Shown in pieces: positions 42,061 to 52,855 of a stretch of DNA of 64,000 nucleotides. Source of the stretch: Burkholderiaceae bacterium DAT-1 (GTDB lineage: Bacteria > Pseudomonadota > Gammaproteobacteria > Burkholderiales > Chitinimonadaceae); assembly GCA_019084025.1 (NCBI GenBank), contig JAHRBI010000006.1:351071-415070 (forward strand), read 5' to 3'. Position 1 is the first letter of the stretch. Each line of letters begins with the position of its first letter. Made by a program: the position numbers and the translations under genes. The notes beneath the pieces were generated by a model. It was not told where the DNA came from. It did no database searches and saw only the letters and a program-made list of their open reading frames with translations.

Positions 42061-44784
42061 ATGCGTTCATTGAGCCAGAACGTGGGCTTATTGCCCCGTA
42101 TTGCCACGATTGCCTTAATTGCAGTCGCCACACTTAGCATTCCCTCATGGGAACTACTCAAGCATAAGCGGGAAGACCAGACATTTACCGCCAAGGAGCG
42201 CTTAGGCATACCCGCGCTTCGTGCATCGTTGGATATACAGGACGCCTTTATCAAACAGCGTGCGGCCGCCAATGCTTTGCTGGACAACCCAGCGAATGGA
42301 CGGGAACGTTATCGCCAGGCCAAAGATGCAAGTTTGCAAGCAATTGCACAATTCAGCAAAGCTGCGGACAGTGCAAGTGATACCAGACTCAATACAAATA
42401 TTCGTACCTTACAATCCTCTGTCGAGCAGCTGGATCAGTTTATGGCCGGCACACCCAGTCGGCCAGAGGCTGTCAAGCGCCACTCGGAGTTGATCGGACG
42501 CATAGGCTACCTGATTTCAGATACATCAGACGCGTTCGGTATCACGCTTGATCCAGATACGGATAGCTATTTCCTCGCATTTCTCGGTGCCACTGTGCAT
42601 CCGCAATTAAGCGATCTGATGGCGCAAATGCGCCCTATTGGCCGGCAGGTCATTGTAGAGGGCAAGTCGGATGCGGTGCTGCGTGAGCGATTTGAACAAG
42701 TCGCCGCTACCACTTCGCTGCGCCTTGAGCAATTGGAATATATCTCCACAAAAATCATGGATGCCAATCCGGTTCTTGCCGCGCAATTAAAAGGCGAAGT
42801 TCAGAGTACCAAGGATGGCTCCAACAAGATCACTGAACTGGTACGCGGACTCGTATACGGCACAACCACCGGTATTGTCAGCGAAAAGTACACCGAGCTG
42901 ATCGACCCGCCCTATCAGGCGCTCAAAAAGAACAATTTGCTCGCACTGGATCATTTAGATGAAGCCCTGATTGCACGTGATAAAAAACTCGCCGGTGAAG
43001 TCCGCATCATGGCACTGCAGTTTGCGGGTCTAGCCATTATCCTGGCCTTGCTGACATTTTTTATCGCTCGCTCAATCACCGCTCCGATTCAGCGCGCCAT
43101 GCAGCATGCACGCAAAATTGCCGACGGTAATCTTGAGAGCAATGGTCAGGTAGTAAACGGCAATAGTGAAACCGCCCGCTTGCTGCGTGCACTGGACGAC
43201 ATGCGCAAACAACTGGCTGAGACCATTGAACGCGAGCGCCAGAGTGCGTCTGAGAATGCTCGTATCCGGATTGCACTGGATAGTGTCACCACCTCAGTGA
43301 TGATTGCGGACAGTGAAAGACGCATCATCTACGCCAATCCGGCTGTACTTGAATTCTTCTCGAGTGCGGAACACGAATTCCGACAGGTGCTGCCAGAATT
43401 CAGGAGTACAGGCATTCTGGGCTCCAATATGGATCAGTTTCACAAACGCCCGGAGCACCAGTCGCAGCTTTTGTCTAATTTGAAAAGCACACATACCGCC
43501 AATATGAAGGTCGGTTCCATGACGGTTCAGGTTGTCGCGAATCCTGTCATTGATGAACATGGTGCCCGTCTCGGTACAGTGATTCAGTGGATAGACCGCA
43601 CCGCCGAGGTTGCCGCACAGGAAGAAGTTGCTGCAATCATCGCCGCTGCCGCTGCGGGTGACTTTGATCAACGCCTGTCCCTGGAGAACAAGGAAGGATT
43701 TTTCCTCGAACTGGCGCAGCAGCTGAACAAATTTGTCCAGACCGCATCGGATGGCCTGCATGAAGTCGCAACTGTTCTGGATCATTTATCCAAGGGCGAT
43801 CTGACATACAAAATCGAGCGCGATTACGATGGGCTGTTTGGCAAGCTGAAAGACGACAGTAATCGCACCGTCGATAATCTGAACGATCTGATCTCCAATA
43901 TTCTGGGTGCAGTAGAAACCATACGTGCAGCATCGCGCGATATTGCCAAGGGCAATCAGAGCTTGTCCGAGCGAACAGAATCGCAAGCGGCCAGTCTCGA
44001 GGAAACTGCATCCAGTATGGAAGAGCTGACCAGTACGGTGAAGCAAAATGCAGCCAATGCGCAGGAAGCCAACCAGCTAGCCATCACCTCGGCCAGGGTC
44101 GCCCAACGTGGCGGTCAGGTGGTCGAGCAGGTTGTCGAAACCATGGGTGAAATCAATACATCGGCTAAAAAAGTGGTCGATATCATCAGCGTGGTGGATG
44201 GAATCGCTTTCCAAACCAATATCCTGGCACTCAACGCAGCCGTCGAAGCGGCACGCGCAGGTGAGCAAGGTCGCGGCTTTGCAGTAGTGGCAAGCGAAGT
44301 GCGTAGTCTCGCCCAGCGCAGCGCCTCTGCTGCCAAAGAGATTAAGGCACTCATTGGTGATTCCGTCCTGAAAGTGGAAACCGGTACGCGTCTAGTCGAC
44401 GAGGCCGGTAAAACAATGACTGAAATCGTCGAATCGATTGGCAATGTCGCACAATTGGTCAGCGAAATCTCCCTGGCGTCTACCGAGCAAAGCGCGGGTA
44501 TCGAGCAAGTCAATATCGCCGTCAGCCATATGGATGAAAACACTCAGCAAAACGCAGCACAGGTTGAGGAAGCGGCGGCAGCTGCAGAGAGCATGTCCGA
44601 GCAAGCGGCGTCCCTCGCTGAATCTGTATCTGTGTTCCGCTTACCGGGGCAGTCTGGCGCTGAGGCGGGTGTTCGCAATGGTCAGGCGCCTATGGCACGC
44701 CGGATTGCAGGGCCACAATCGCGCGGCAAGCCAGTTGCAACTCGCCTGACAGCCAATGGTGACGGAGAGTGGCAGGAATATTAA
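42061..44784 (+). CDS. Methyl-accepting chemotaxis protein with periplasmic, PAS and two HAMP-like regions
   Basis: 907 residues. TM1 at about 11-30, a helical periplasmic domain at about 35-310, TM2 at about 315-338, HAMP to about 390, PAS at about 400-515, a second HAMP-like region at about 520-620 and the MA signalling domain at 625-870 with the conserved tip GIAFQTNILALNAAVEAARAGEQGRGFA. After a flexible linker it ends EWQEY, which fits the CheR/CheB-tethering pentapeptide pattern x-aromatic-x-x-aromatic. The ligand is unknown. cheD follows 86 bases downstream, so receptor deamidation is likely. Confidence 0.9.
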   Translation: MRSLSQNVGLLPRIATIALIAVATLSIPSWELLKHKREDQTFTAKERLGIPALRASLDIQDAFIKQRAAANALLDNPANGRERYRQAKDASLQAIAQFSKAADSASDTRLNTNIRTLQSSVEQLDQFMAGTPSRPEAVKRHSELIGRIGYLISDTSDAFGITLDPDTDSYFLAFLGATVHPQLSDLMAQMRPIGRQVIVEGKSDAVLRERFEQVAATTSLRLEQLEYISTKIMDANPVLAAQLKGEVQSTKDGSNKITELVRGLVYGTTTGIVSEKYTELIDPPYQALKKNNLLALDHLDEALIARDKKLAGEVRIMALQFAGLAIILALLTFFIARSITAPIQRAMQHARKIADGNLESNGQVVNGNSETARLLRALDDMRKQLAETIERERQSASENARIRIALDSVTTSVMIADSERRIIYANPAVLEFFSSAEHEFRQVLPEFRSTGILGSNMDQFHKRPEHQSQLLSNLKSTHTANMKVGSMTVQVVANPVIDEHGARLGTVIQWIDRTAEVAAQEEVAAIIAAAAAGDFDQRLSLENKEGFFLELAQQLNKFVQTASDGLHEVATVLDHLSKGDLTYKIERDYDGLFGKLKDDSNRTVDNLNDLISNILGAVETIRAASRDIAKGNQSLSERTESQAASLEETASSMEELTSTVKQNAANAQEANQLAITSARVAQRGGQVVEQVVETMGEINTSAKKVVDIISVVDGIAFQTNILALNAAVEAARAGEQGRGFAVVASEVRSLAQRSASAAKEIKALIGDSVLKVETGTRLVDEAGKTMTEIVESIGNVAQLVSEISLASTEQSAGIEQVNIAVSHMDENTQQNAAQVEEAAAAAESMSEQAASLAESVSVFRLPGQSGAEAGVRNGQAPMARRIAGPQSRGKPVATRLTANGDGEWQEY

Positions 44785-44870
44785 TGGTCTCCACTATCTG
44801 CTCAACCGCCGCCGAACTGGATGCATCCTGTTCCCGATAAGGGGCAGTTAGCCGGGAAATACAAAACGAG

Positions 44871-45479
44871 ATGAGCCAGGGATTTGAAGAAGTACTGTCA
44901 CCTCACCGTTATTACGACAAGTACTTCGAAATTGAAGCGGTGAAGCTGTTGCCAGGCGAATACTTCGCCACGCAACGGGATATGTTACTGGTCACCGTTT
45001 TAGGTTCCTGCGTATCAGCCTGTATTCGTGATCGCAAGCATGGGATCGGTGGCATGAATCATTTCATGCTACCGGACTCCAGTCAGGACAATATGGATCC
45101 AATTGGTTTGCCTAGCCGATTTGGCAGCTATGCCATGGAAATGCTGATCAACCATCTGATTAAACTGGGTGCGGAGCGTCGTAATCTAGAAGCCAAAATC
45201 TTTGGCGGCGGACAGGTACTACGCGGTTTCACTGTCTCAAATATTGGCGAGCGCAATGCCGACTTTGTGCATCAGTATCTGGATGCAGAGCGTATTCCCA
45301 TTCTTGCAGAAGATCTGAACGACATCTACCCGCGTAAGGTCTACTACTTCCCCAAAACCGGCCGCGTTCTGATTAAAAAGTTGAAGTCGGTTCACAACGA
45401 CACCATCGTTCAGCGCGAGCGCGAGTACGGCACACGTCTCAGCCATGCCAACTTTAGCGGTGACGCTGAACTGTTCTAG
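44871..45479 (+). CDS. cheD: Chemoreceptor glutamine deamidase CheD
   Basis: 202-residue enzyme that converts receptor glutamines to methylatable glutamates. Catalytic C47 (TVLGSCVSAC) and H64 (GGMNHFML) are 17 residues apart, as in characterised CheD proteins. IFGGGQVLRGF and NIGERNADFV are family motifs. It closes the cheY-cheW-mcp-cheD cluster, which lacks cheR and a full cheB. It ends 10 bases from the convergent bcsC. Confidence 0.94.
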   Translation: MSQGFEEVLSPHRYYDKYFEIEAVKLLPGEYFATQRDMLLVTVLGSCVSACIRDRKHGIGGMNHFMLPDSSQDNMDPIGLPSRFGSYAMEMLINHLIKLGAERRNLEAKIFGGGQVLRGFTVSNIGERNADFVHQYLDAERIPILAEDLNDIYPRKVYYFPKTGRVLIKKLKSVHNDTIVQREREYGTRLSHANFSGDAELF

Positions 45480-45489
45480 TGCCTCGGAT

Positions 45490-48400
45490 TCAATAACGGG
45501 TATAGGGTGTCACTACCTTTTCTGGTGTTGCGGGTGCTTGCACCGGCTTGTCCAGATCAACCCGTAAATACAGGCCAACATAGTTTGGCGCGTAATCTGC
45601 TGAATGATCCATTGATCCCTCCAGACCCCAGCGCCAGCCCGGCCAGGGCCGAAATTCCAGCATCCCATTCAGGCTGCGTCCTACTCCGCCCCCTGCCCCG
45701 CCCAGAAAGACGGGATTACCTTGTGATGCCTGCAGTGCTGCATCGGTCGGATACCAAGGCATATCCTTCGTCCAGGTACGCGACTCACTCAGTGAGCCAC
45801 GTATATCCCAAGCCCATTTGCCAGAATAGCCACTGTACTCCACAGGCAATGCCAGGCTGGTGTAGCGCTGTGGACTGTAATAGCCACCCTGCCCGAATGT
45901 ATAGTGACTTAAATCCTGAGCATAACGCCAGTGAGATATCGCCACGCCCGCTTCGATTCGCTGGCTATTATTCTGCCAGACAGGACGTGAGGCTGCGAAA
46001 CGTGTCTCGATACTATGGTTATCTTCGACATGACGTCCGGAATACCCGTGTACACCTAGAGATGCAGACATGCTCCATACGCCCACATCTTTGGCGATAC
46101 GGCTATCAAGACCGAACTGCCTTACCCCACCCGTTACCGTGCCATCTTGCATGCGAATGCCTGCAAATGAGAGCAAACTTGATGTCACTGGTCGTCTGGC
46201 AGCGATGATCGACCAGCTACCATTTTCCAGATCTCCGCCAAACTTGGCCCCCCCCACAAGATCCACTACTGGGAAACCGAGCGGCGTCGTCCCTGCATCG
46301 AGTCGATACTGGTCACCTTCGATACCTACTCCAATCGCGGTTCCACGTGCCCGCTGGCCGGTAGGTGTCTGCAAGCCGCTAGCCCGATCGAGGGTGGCTG
46401 CATACTTGCCATACCGATAGGTAGCAAAATAGTTCCCGGCAGGCAAAGTGCCCGCATCAAGACGCATCGGATCAAGCTGGGCAAACCAGCGGATACCCGC
46501 ATTCCAGCGTCCACGTACTTCCAGGGGCGTCTCAATCTGGTGAATACTTGAGATACCGGGATCTCCCGGCTTATTTCTGATTTGCAGTGATGAGCTTAGA
46601 TAGGGACGTGTCAGGTCGCTGATGCTATCCATTGCCCGCTCGGCATCAGCCTTGGCCGACGGTGTTTGTCTAGCCTGCTGGAAGTGGACAAGCGCCGCAT
46701 CATATTGCCCTTTGCTACGTGCCATCTGACCTGCCTGCAATGCGATGCGCGCATCTTCGGGTGCAGATTGTGCGATCAATGCCAGTTCGCGTTCCGCCTC
46801 CTGATCCAGACCCAGTCCAACCATCCTGCGCACCAGTGTGAGCCGCATGGCAATATCGTCCGGCGGAATGCGCGGCCGCACAGCATGCAAAGCTTGAATG
46901 GCTGCTGGTCGCGCACGCGTCTTGCCCAGAAGCCGAACCTCGTCCAGCTTGAGGTCAAGATTATCCGGCTCCGCAGCCAGGCGCCGGCGCACCCATACCA
47001 GTGCCTTATCCGCGGCACCAGTTGATTCATATGCTTCAGCCAAAGCAGATTGAAGCACTCCCTCGTCTGGCGATACCGCTAGCAAGCGTTTGTAATGCGT
47101 AATGGCGCCTTCGACATCTCCCGTGGCCACAAGGGTGTCGCCGGTTTGTCGCGCCCAGTCGATTTCCAGCACGTGACGCCGGTTCTGTTGCGCACGCTCC
47201 AGCGATCTCCCGGCCAGCCACTTCAACTCTTCGCCGAGTGACTCAACCAGATTGGCCACAGCAGCAAGATCTGCCCGATCCAAAATACGTTCTGCATCAT
47301 CAGGTCGAGCCAGTGCCAGCCCCCGCTTAGCCAATGATTGGGCTTGCATTACCTCGCCCGCACGCATCCAGGCCCGTGCAATATCCGTTAGACTCTCAGG
47401 ATCACCCGCGGCATCTGCCTCCGCCTGCACTAATAGCTGATTGGCGGCAGATGTCCGGCCTGCAGTGCGCTGCAACAGTGCCTCCTGCAGGCTTGATTGA
47501 ATCGCAATTCGGCGAACGAGTCGGGTAATTGATGGGGTTCTATCACGGTCGGGCACAGCAGCAAGCACATTACCCGCCTCTGCCCATTCGTCCATACCTG
47601 CCAGAATCAATGCAAAGGCATACTTCCACTGGGGCGATGCGATCACCTCGGCGGGCGCACCCTGCATGGTTTCTCTCGCAAGCTGAGCTTGCTCATTTTG
47701 CTGCAATACCCGCGCCAGATCATAACGCAGCCAGATGTCGCGAGGTGCCAGACCAAGCGTCTGCTCAAGCAGGTGTCGGGCTGCGAGCGTTTTGCCTGCC
47801 ATCAGCAGCCGATCAGCCTCATGTCGCTCCAAGGTGACGCGCGCAGAAGCAAGGTCGGTTTCCATGGATGCATCGCGGGCAATGGCTTGTGTCATTAAAT
47901 CCCGCGCTTCTGCGTCGCGCCCTGTCTGCAAGGCCAGTGCAATCCGCCCGACCCACGCATCCCGGTTATCTGGAGACTGCTTGAGTACCGCGACATACTG
48001 GCGTTCGGCTTCTTCCAGTCGTCCGCGCGCCTCCGCAACCTCGGCGAGCAATAGGCGTGAACTTGCATCCTCTGGTCGTGCCTTGTAAACCTCAAACGCC
48101 AGTGCTTCTGCGCGTTCAACTTTTCCTTCATCGAGTGCCTGCCGTACGTGCTTGCGCAATCCCCAATATGTCGCGGTTTCCACAAGTGAAGACCATTTGC
48201 GCTGATTATCGGGATCTTTTGCGGCAGCACGCAGGAACTGACTCGCGGCCTTGGAGTGTTCACCCGATTTGAGCATCAGGCGTCCCCATGCACCTATCCA
48301 GCGTACATCGTCGCGCAGCTTGCCACTGACCTTATCCAGCGCAGCCCTGGCACCGAGTGCATCATCCTGCTCCAAGGCAGTGATCCCTGTTTTGAGTGCG

Positions 48401-49227
48401 CTTTCATCCGGATCAGCCGACTTGCGCGCGACTTCTACACTGATTCGGGTAGCTTTCTCTAGTGCTTCGCGTACCACCGAGTCTTTCGGATCGAAAAATA
48501 GGTAGGACTCGTACATTCGGACATTTGCAGGCAAGGAATCCAATGCGACTAGGCCATTCCGCCACATCGGAAGCGCCTCATCCTTGAGTTTGCCGGCTTT
48601 CACCAATTGCTCTAGCGTTGCCAGCGCTTCCATCCGCATCGCAGGCTTATCAAGCTGCAGCTGTGCCAATCGCAAGCGGAATAGTGGCTCAGTCGGGTAG
48701 CGATGCACCAAAGCCTGCCATTCGCTCATCGCCTCCTGGCGCGCCGTTGGCGCACTGGCCAGAATACGCAGGTATTCTGGCAAAAGTGGTCCCGGAGGCA
48801 ATCCTTCCGGGAACAGGGACTTGAGCATGGGTAGTGCATCAGCACCTCGCCCAGTGCTCGCCATCAGCCTCACTTGTGCAAGTTTGGCCTTGTCCGGTCC
48901 TAAAATCCGCAAGAGTTGTGATAGCGCAATTACACTGGCATCTGTCGGCGCGATCCGCTCAAGCTGTTTCAGCTTGCTACTGGCTTGCGGCACCTGTCCC
49001 GCTCTAGCCTCAATCATGGCGAGGCCGGCCTGTGCGCCAATATCGCCCGGACGTGCTGTCAGCAACTTCTCCCATGCGGCACGCGCCAAATCATCGCGCC
49101 CCTTGATGCTCCAAAGCGTCGCACTTTCGCGCAGCACTGACTCTGGCGACATCTCGCCGGCAATGACCCATTGCGGCGCGACCAACACCAGCGCTATCGG
49201 GGTAAGGAAGGTTTGCAATGTTGCCAT
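45490..49227 (-). CDS. bcsC: Cellulose export protein BcsC
   Basis: 1245 residues that carry cellulose through the periplasm and outer membrane. A signal peptide (about 1-23), a long TPR array (roughly residues 35-880) and a C-terminal outer-membrane beta-barrel (about 930-1245; it contains GFPVVDLVGGAKFGGDLENG and YYSPQRYTSLALPVEYSG). A Pro/Lys tail ends the protein. Last gene of bcsQABZC; its start overlaps the bcsZ end by 34 bases. Confidence 0.94.
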   Translation of the reverse strand: MATLQTFLTPIALVLVAPQWVIAGEMSPESVLRESATLWSIKGRDDLARAAWEKLLTARPGDIGAQAGLAMIEARAGQVPQASSKLKQLERIAPTDASVIALSQLLRILGPDKAKLAQVRLMASTGRGADALPMLKSLFPEGLPPGPLLPEYLRILASAPTARQEAMSEWQALVHRYPTEPLFRLRLAQLQLDKPAMRMEALATLEQLVKAGKLKDEALPMWRNGLVALDSLPANVRMYESYLFFDPKDSVVREALEKATRISVEVARKSADPDESALKTGITALEQDDALGARAALDKVSGKLRDDVRWIGAWGRLMLKSGEHSKAASQFLRAAAKDPDNQRKWSSLVETATYWGLRKHVRQALDEGKVERAEALAFEVYKARPEDASSRLLLAEVAEARGRLEEAERQYVAVLKQSPDNRDAWVGRIALALQTGRDAEARDLMTQAIARDASMETDLASARVTLERHEADRLLMAGKTLAARHLLEQTLGLAPRDIWLRYDLARVLQQNEQAQLARETMQGAPAEVIASPQWKYAFALILAGMDEWAEAGNVLAAVPDRDRTPSITRLVRRIAIQSSLQEALLQRTAGRTSAANQLLVQAEADAAGDPESLTDIARAWMRAGEVMQAQSLAKRGLALARPDDAERILDRADLAAVANLVESLGEELKWLAGRSLERAQQNRRHVLEIDWARQTGDTLVATGDVEGAITHYKRLLAVSPDEGVLQSALAEAYESTGAADKALVWVRRRLAAEPDNLDLKLDEVRLLGKTRARPAAIQALHAVRPRIPPDDIAMRLTLVRRMVGLGLDQEAERELALIAQSAPEDARIALQAGQMARSKGQYDAALVHFQQARQTPSAKADAERAMDSISDLTRPYLSSSLQIRNKPGDPGISSIHQIETPLEVRGRWNAGIRWFAQLDPMRLDAGTLPAGNYFATYRYGKYAATLDRASGLQTPTGQRARGTAIGVGIEGDQYRLDAGTTPLGFPVVDLVGGAKFGGDLENGSWSIIAARRPVTSSLLSFAGIRMQDGTVTGGVRQFGLDSRIAKDVGVWSMSASLGVHGYSGRHVEDNHSIETRFAASRPVWQNNSQRIEAGVAISHWRYAQDLSHYTFGQGGYYSPQRYTSLALPVEYSGYSGKWAWDIRGSLSESRTWTKDMPWYPTDAALQASQGNPVFLGGAGGGVGRSLNGMLEFRPWPGWRWGLEGSMDHSADYAPNYVGLYLRVDLDKPVQAPATPEKVVTPYTRY

Positions 49228-50345
49228 GCTGTTATCAATGATCCATCAGCTTGAAAAGCGAATCGTCCTTCAACCGCCCCTTGTCCAAATAAGGTAAGGG
49301 AATGATCATAGTAAGCATCACGGGCGGGCGGACGTGCAATGAGTCGGTCAACCTGAGACTGCAATGCCTCTTTTTCGTCTAGTGCGCGCAATAAGGGGAT
49401 CACCGCAGCCGAGAACCCCACAGGGCCAGTGCCATCAACAAGCGCCCCTGTTTGCGCATTCACCACGCGTGGCGGTACGCCCTGCCGCTTTACCTCTTCT
49501 GCCATGGGGGCAAATCGTTTAGCGAGTAGTTTGCTATCGTTCTCCGACTTGTCCATCAACCCGACCCACATGTAGACGCGGATCGCGTTATAGCTTCCCT
49601 CTACGCCATCTTTCTCATCGGGTTGAAAACCTTCTTTAGCACGGTACTCCACCCAATCAGGCGCAAATCCTTTGGTCGCTGTTTCCTGCAAGATACGTAC
49701 GCTGCTGCGATACACTTGCGACCAAATTGAACCAGGATGCCGCACGGCGAGTGCCTTCAGGATAGAGGGTTGCAGATAACTCGGATTGAGTTTCCACCGC
49801 TCACCTGCTTTCAACTCGAACCCGACAGGGCCTGGGAGCAGAACCGGGCCAAGTCCAGGCAACTCTTTGACCTCATCCTTCAGGATGCGGCGCGCAAGCA
49901 ATTTACCCAGTGCTTCATATCGCGGGATATGCCAAAGTCGTCCTGCTTCTAGCAAGGTATAGGCGATCAGCACGTCTGCGTCACTCGCAGCATTGCTATC
50001 AATCACCGCCCACTCGCCGCTGTCTTTTTTCCCCCACAACCATGCGGGCAAATTGGAGGTCAGATCTGCCCGAGAGAGATTGTCCTCGGTCCATTTGAGA
50101 ATGAGATCAAACGACTTGCGATCTCCTGCCACCAGCGCGAAGAACAATCCGTATGACTGACCTTCCGAGGTCGTTATTTTGCGAGCATCCCCCGGATCGA
50201 CAATGCGTCCTGACGGCTCCATGAGCGCATCACGATATTGAATCCATCCAGCCCACTCGCTGCACTCTGCCCCCTGTACACCGAACACCGCGCAGGTAGT
50301 CAGGGCTAGCTGCTTCCAGGCACGTCGCCAGTTCATGCCCAACAT
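49194..50345 (-). CDS. bcsZ: Periplasmic endoglucanase BcsZ (GH8)
   Basis: 383-residue glycoside hydrolase family 8 enzyme that trims beta-1,4-glucan during export. Signal peptide at about 1-26, catalytic Glu E61 in TTSEGQSYG, and the conserved NAASDADVLIAYTLLEA strand. ATG 50345 has AAGGGG 5 bases upstream and starts 2 bases after the bcsB stop; ATG 50336, with GAGG upstream, is equally possible. The order A-B-Z-C follows the common proteobacterial layout. Confidence 0.94.
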   Translation of the reverse strand: MLGMNWRRAWKQLALTTCAVFGVQGAECSEWAGWIQYRDALMEPSGRIVDPGDARKITTSEGQSYGLFFALVAGDRKSFDLILKWTEDNLSRADLTSNLPAWLWGKKDSGEWAVIDSNAASDADVLIAYTLLEAGRLWHIPRYEALGKLLARRILKDEVKELPGLGPVLLPGPVGFELKAGERWKLNPSYLQPSILKALAVRHPGSIWSQVYRSSVRILQETATKGFAPDWVEYRAKEGFQPDEKDGVEGSYNAIRVYMWVGLMDKSENDSKLLAKRFAPMAEEVKRQGVPPRVVNAQTGALVDGTGPVGFSAAVIPLLRALDEKEALQSQVDRLIARPPARDAYYDHSLTLFGQGAVEGRFAFQADGSLITAWQHCKPSLPR

Positions 50346-50347
50346 CC

Positions 50348-52855
50348 TCACCCCTTCCCCGACAGGCGTCTGATTGCAACGCGTCGCAGAGCGATATAAG
50401 CGAATCCACCCATGAGTAGCCCGGACATCAATCCGAGAACAGCCAGCACCAGTGGATGTCTGGACAAGAAAATCCATACATACATCCACCATGGCAGGCT
50501 GCCCACATCATAGTTTTTCCCGAGTTGAAAACTTTCGACTTGCTGCGCCCGTACCAAAGCGACATCACCATGCACTTGCTCGATCATATCCCGCTTCTCG
50601 AGCGCATCCTGTACCAAACCCCAGGACTGAGGATCACTGACGCTTAGCGCCACGATGCTCCTGCCAGACTTCAGTGGCGACTCGAACCCGATGACCGCAC
50701 CAAAATGGCCATTGGTATTCATATCTGTCAGCGCAGACCGCTGGCTTCCTCCCCCTTGAATCACCTTATCGACCGGATCGAGTTTGTCCGGATATCTGTA
50801 GGGGGTAGCAAACCATTTGCGCTGCCCTTCAATGAGCGCAGGCAGAGACTCGCCCCAAGCGTGAAGTTTAGGATCCAGTCCGGTTTGGGCAATCCACACC
50901 AGATCCTTGTTTTTTACGCTATCCAACTGGTCTGGATTCACCAGCGTGTATCGTATGGATGGAAAGCCAACGGCAATTCCCATACGCCCCATCACAAACA
51001 GCAGTGTCTCAATGGTTGGCGTATCCGGGTTTTCCGGTATGACAATAGCGGTTTCCGATAAGTCTGCCATCCTGCTGAAAGGAAACGCTGTATTTGCAAA
51101 AAAGGCCAGATTAGGTAAGGTGGTGAAATGCGGCAAATCAGAAAAATCCACGGTTGAATCTGGGTCTAATGCCGCCTTGCTATTGTCCAGGGCTGTATTC
51201 TGGCAGGCATGTTTACGCACAAAATCGAGCCTGAAGGCCGCCTGCAGCTGATTATTCCCACTCAGTTTGAACGAGGGGATGCGCAATTGATCACGTTCGC
51301 TGGCTGAGCCGTCGTCCAGCAATGGGAGGGTGAGTGTCCGTCCTCCCGCTGCGTTTTGTGCCTTCAGCCGGAACGACTGCACAAATTGCTCATTCAAACT
51401 AATCGACAAGGTTGAATTGTCCGCATCACTTGGCGGGGTATAGCGATAACGCAAATCGAGCGGCACTCCGCGATTCCGCCAAGGAAGCAAATCTGGCGGC
51501 ATACGCATATTGATGCGCAATGGATCCGGAGCATGTCCGGTTGCCTGTAATTGGTACGGTGAATCTACCAGCTCGCTAAATTTTACCGGCCGATTTGTTG
51601 GCATCCAGTTTGGTGCATCGTAAGGTTTGCGCGGATCGCCATAACGCACCTCGCGCACATTGGCCCACGTACCCGATAACGTCACCTGGCCCAGCACCAA
51701 GGCGTCAGCCGCTTTCGCCAATTCCGCATCATTGCGACCCAAAATCAGCAGAAGCTTGCTGCGAAGGTCAGCCGGGTTGGGAATAATAGCAATCGCAGGT
51801 CCGGTCACGGGATTTGCCAGCAACCAGTCATGCATAAAAGCGGGCGCATTGGATGGCGTTGCCATTACCAGCGCATTTCCTTTGGGAATAGCATCCCCAA
51901 GTACCTTAAATCGCGCATCGCGATATTTGGCCAGTGTCCCAAACCAAGAGGCAAGCACGCCCGCCGAGCGCACGATTGTGTGAGAGGGATGAACGGGCAA
52001 CGCCAGTGAAACCTCTACCCGTCGATTGTCGAAGCGATCAAAAAAGGGGGCGGGTAACTGAGCGAGATCATTTGCAGGGTGCAAAGACTGGACAGCAAGA
52101 TCAATGCTACTGCCGGAACTAACGGTTGCCCACAAACTGGAATGGGTCGGATCCTCGCAGTCCATGCTGTAATGGCCGATCAACTGCACACGAATGGTGT
52201 TGTAATTACTGAAATAACGCGGATCAATCTCAAGATCAGCCAGCTGTTGTCCACGCTGATAATTTGCAGGGAACGGAACGACGCCAATCACCTCATCATT
52301 GACGTACACTTTAAGATGCGACAACGCGGGTAATAAGGCAGGGGAATATTCGTATTTCAAATGAAGCTTCGCACGGTTCACTACTTCGTCTTGCCGCAAT
52401 CCAAAGCCTACGCTGCCACTACCCTCTACGCCCCGCAGATTCATTGCGGATGCCACACCGAGCGACTGAAAAGTTAGATTCACGGCTCGCGCTTCCATTG
52501 CGGCAGGCATCACCTCCAGTGGAATCATCATGTCGCGTAAGTATTGTGAGGGCACGATCACAGCATCGGGAAATCGCTTTTGCACGGTAGCTAACTGCGT
52601 ATCCGCACTTTTGCGATCTTTCCAGAAACCGCCACGCATCGCATAGCCATTACCGGTTTTAACCGCACGCAGCCACTGAAATGTACCGAGCTGCCGCGCA
52701 GAGTCGCGCAATGCCTCAACGCTGGCCGCATGCGTCATCTCTATCGAAAAGTAACGTTCCCCCTCTTTGGGCAAGTCACCATCCGCTGCATGCACCGCAA
52801 GTGCGCAAATCAGCAAGCCTGCTTTGGCCAGTAGTCGTTTCAGGATTTCAGCCAT
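50348..52855 (-). CDS. bcsB: Cellulose synthase periplasmic subunit BcsB
   Basis: 835 residues. Signal peptide (about 1-24), alternating carbohydrate-binding and flavodoxin-like modules, and one C-terminal membrane helix (about 800-822, HPLVLAVLGLMSGLLMGGFAYIAL) that packs on BcsA. Partner of the polymerase and guide for the emerging chain. It overlaps bcsA by 8 bases, so the two are coupled. Confidence 0.95.
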   Translation of the reverse strand: MAEILKRLLAKAGLLICALAVHAADGDLPKEGERYFSIEMTHAASVEALRDSARQLGTFQWLRAVKTGNGYAMRGGFWKDRKSADTQLATVQKRFPDAVIVPSQYLRDMMIPLEVMPAAMEARAVNLTFQSLGVASAMNLRGVEGSGSVGFGLRQDEVVNRAKLHLKYEYSPALLPALSHLKVYVNDEVIGVVPFPANYQRGQQLADLEIDPRYFSNYNTIRVQLIGHYSMDCEDPTHSSLWATVSSGSSIDLAVQSLHPANDLAQLPAPFFDRFDNRRVEVSLALPVHPSHTIVRSAGVLASWFGTLAKYRDARFKVLGDAIPKGNALVMATPSNAPAFMHDWLLANPVTGPAIAIIPNPADLRSKLLLILGRNDAELAKAADALVLGQVTLSGTWANVREVRYGDPRKPYDAPNWMPTNRPVKFSELVDSPYQLQATGHAPDPLRINMRMPPDLLPWRNRGVPLDLRYRYTPPSDADNSTLSISLNEQFVQSFRLKAQNAAGGRTLTLPLLDDGSASERDQLRIPSFKLSGNNQLQAAFRLDFVRKHACQNTALDNSKAALDPDSTVDFSDLPHFTTLPNLAFFANTAFPFSRMADLSETAIVIPENPDTPTIETLLFVMGRMGIAVGFPSIRYTLVNPDQLDSVKNKDLVWIAQTGLDPKLHAWGESLPALIEGQRKWFATPYRYPDKLDPVDKVIQGGGSQRSALTDMNTNGHFGAVIGFESPLKSGRSIVALSVSDPQSWGLVQDALEKRDMIEQVHGDVALVRAQQVESFQLGKNYDVGSLPWWMYVWIFLSRHPLVLAVLGLMSGLLMGGFAYIALRRVAIRRLSGKG

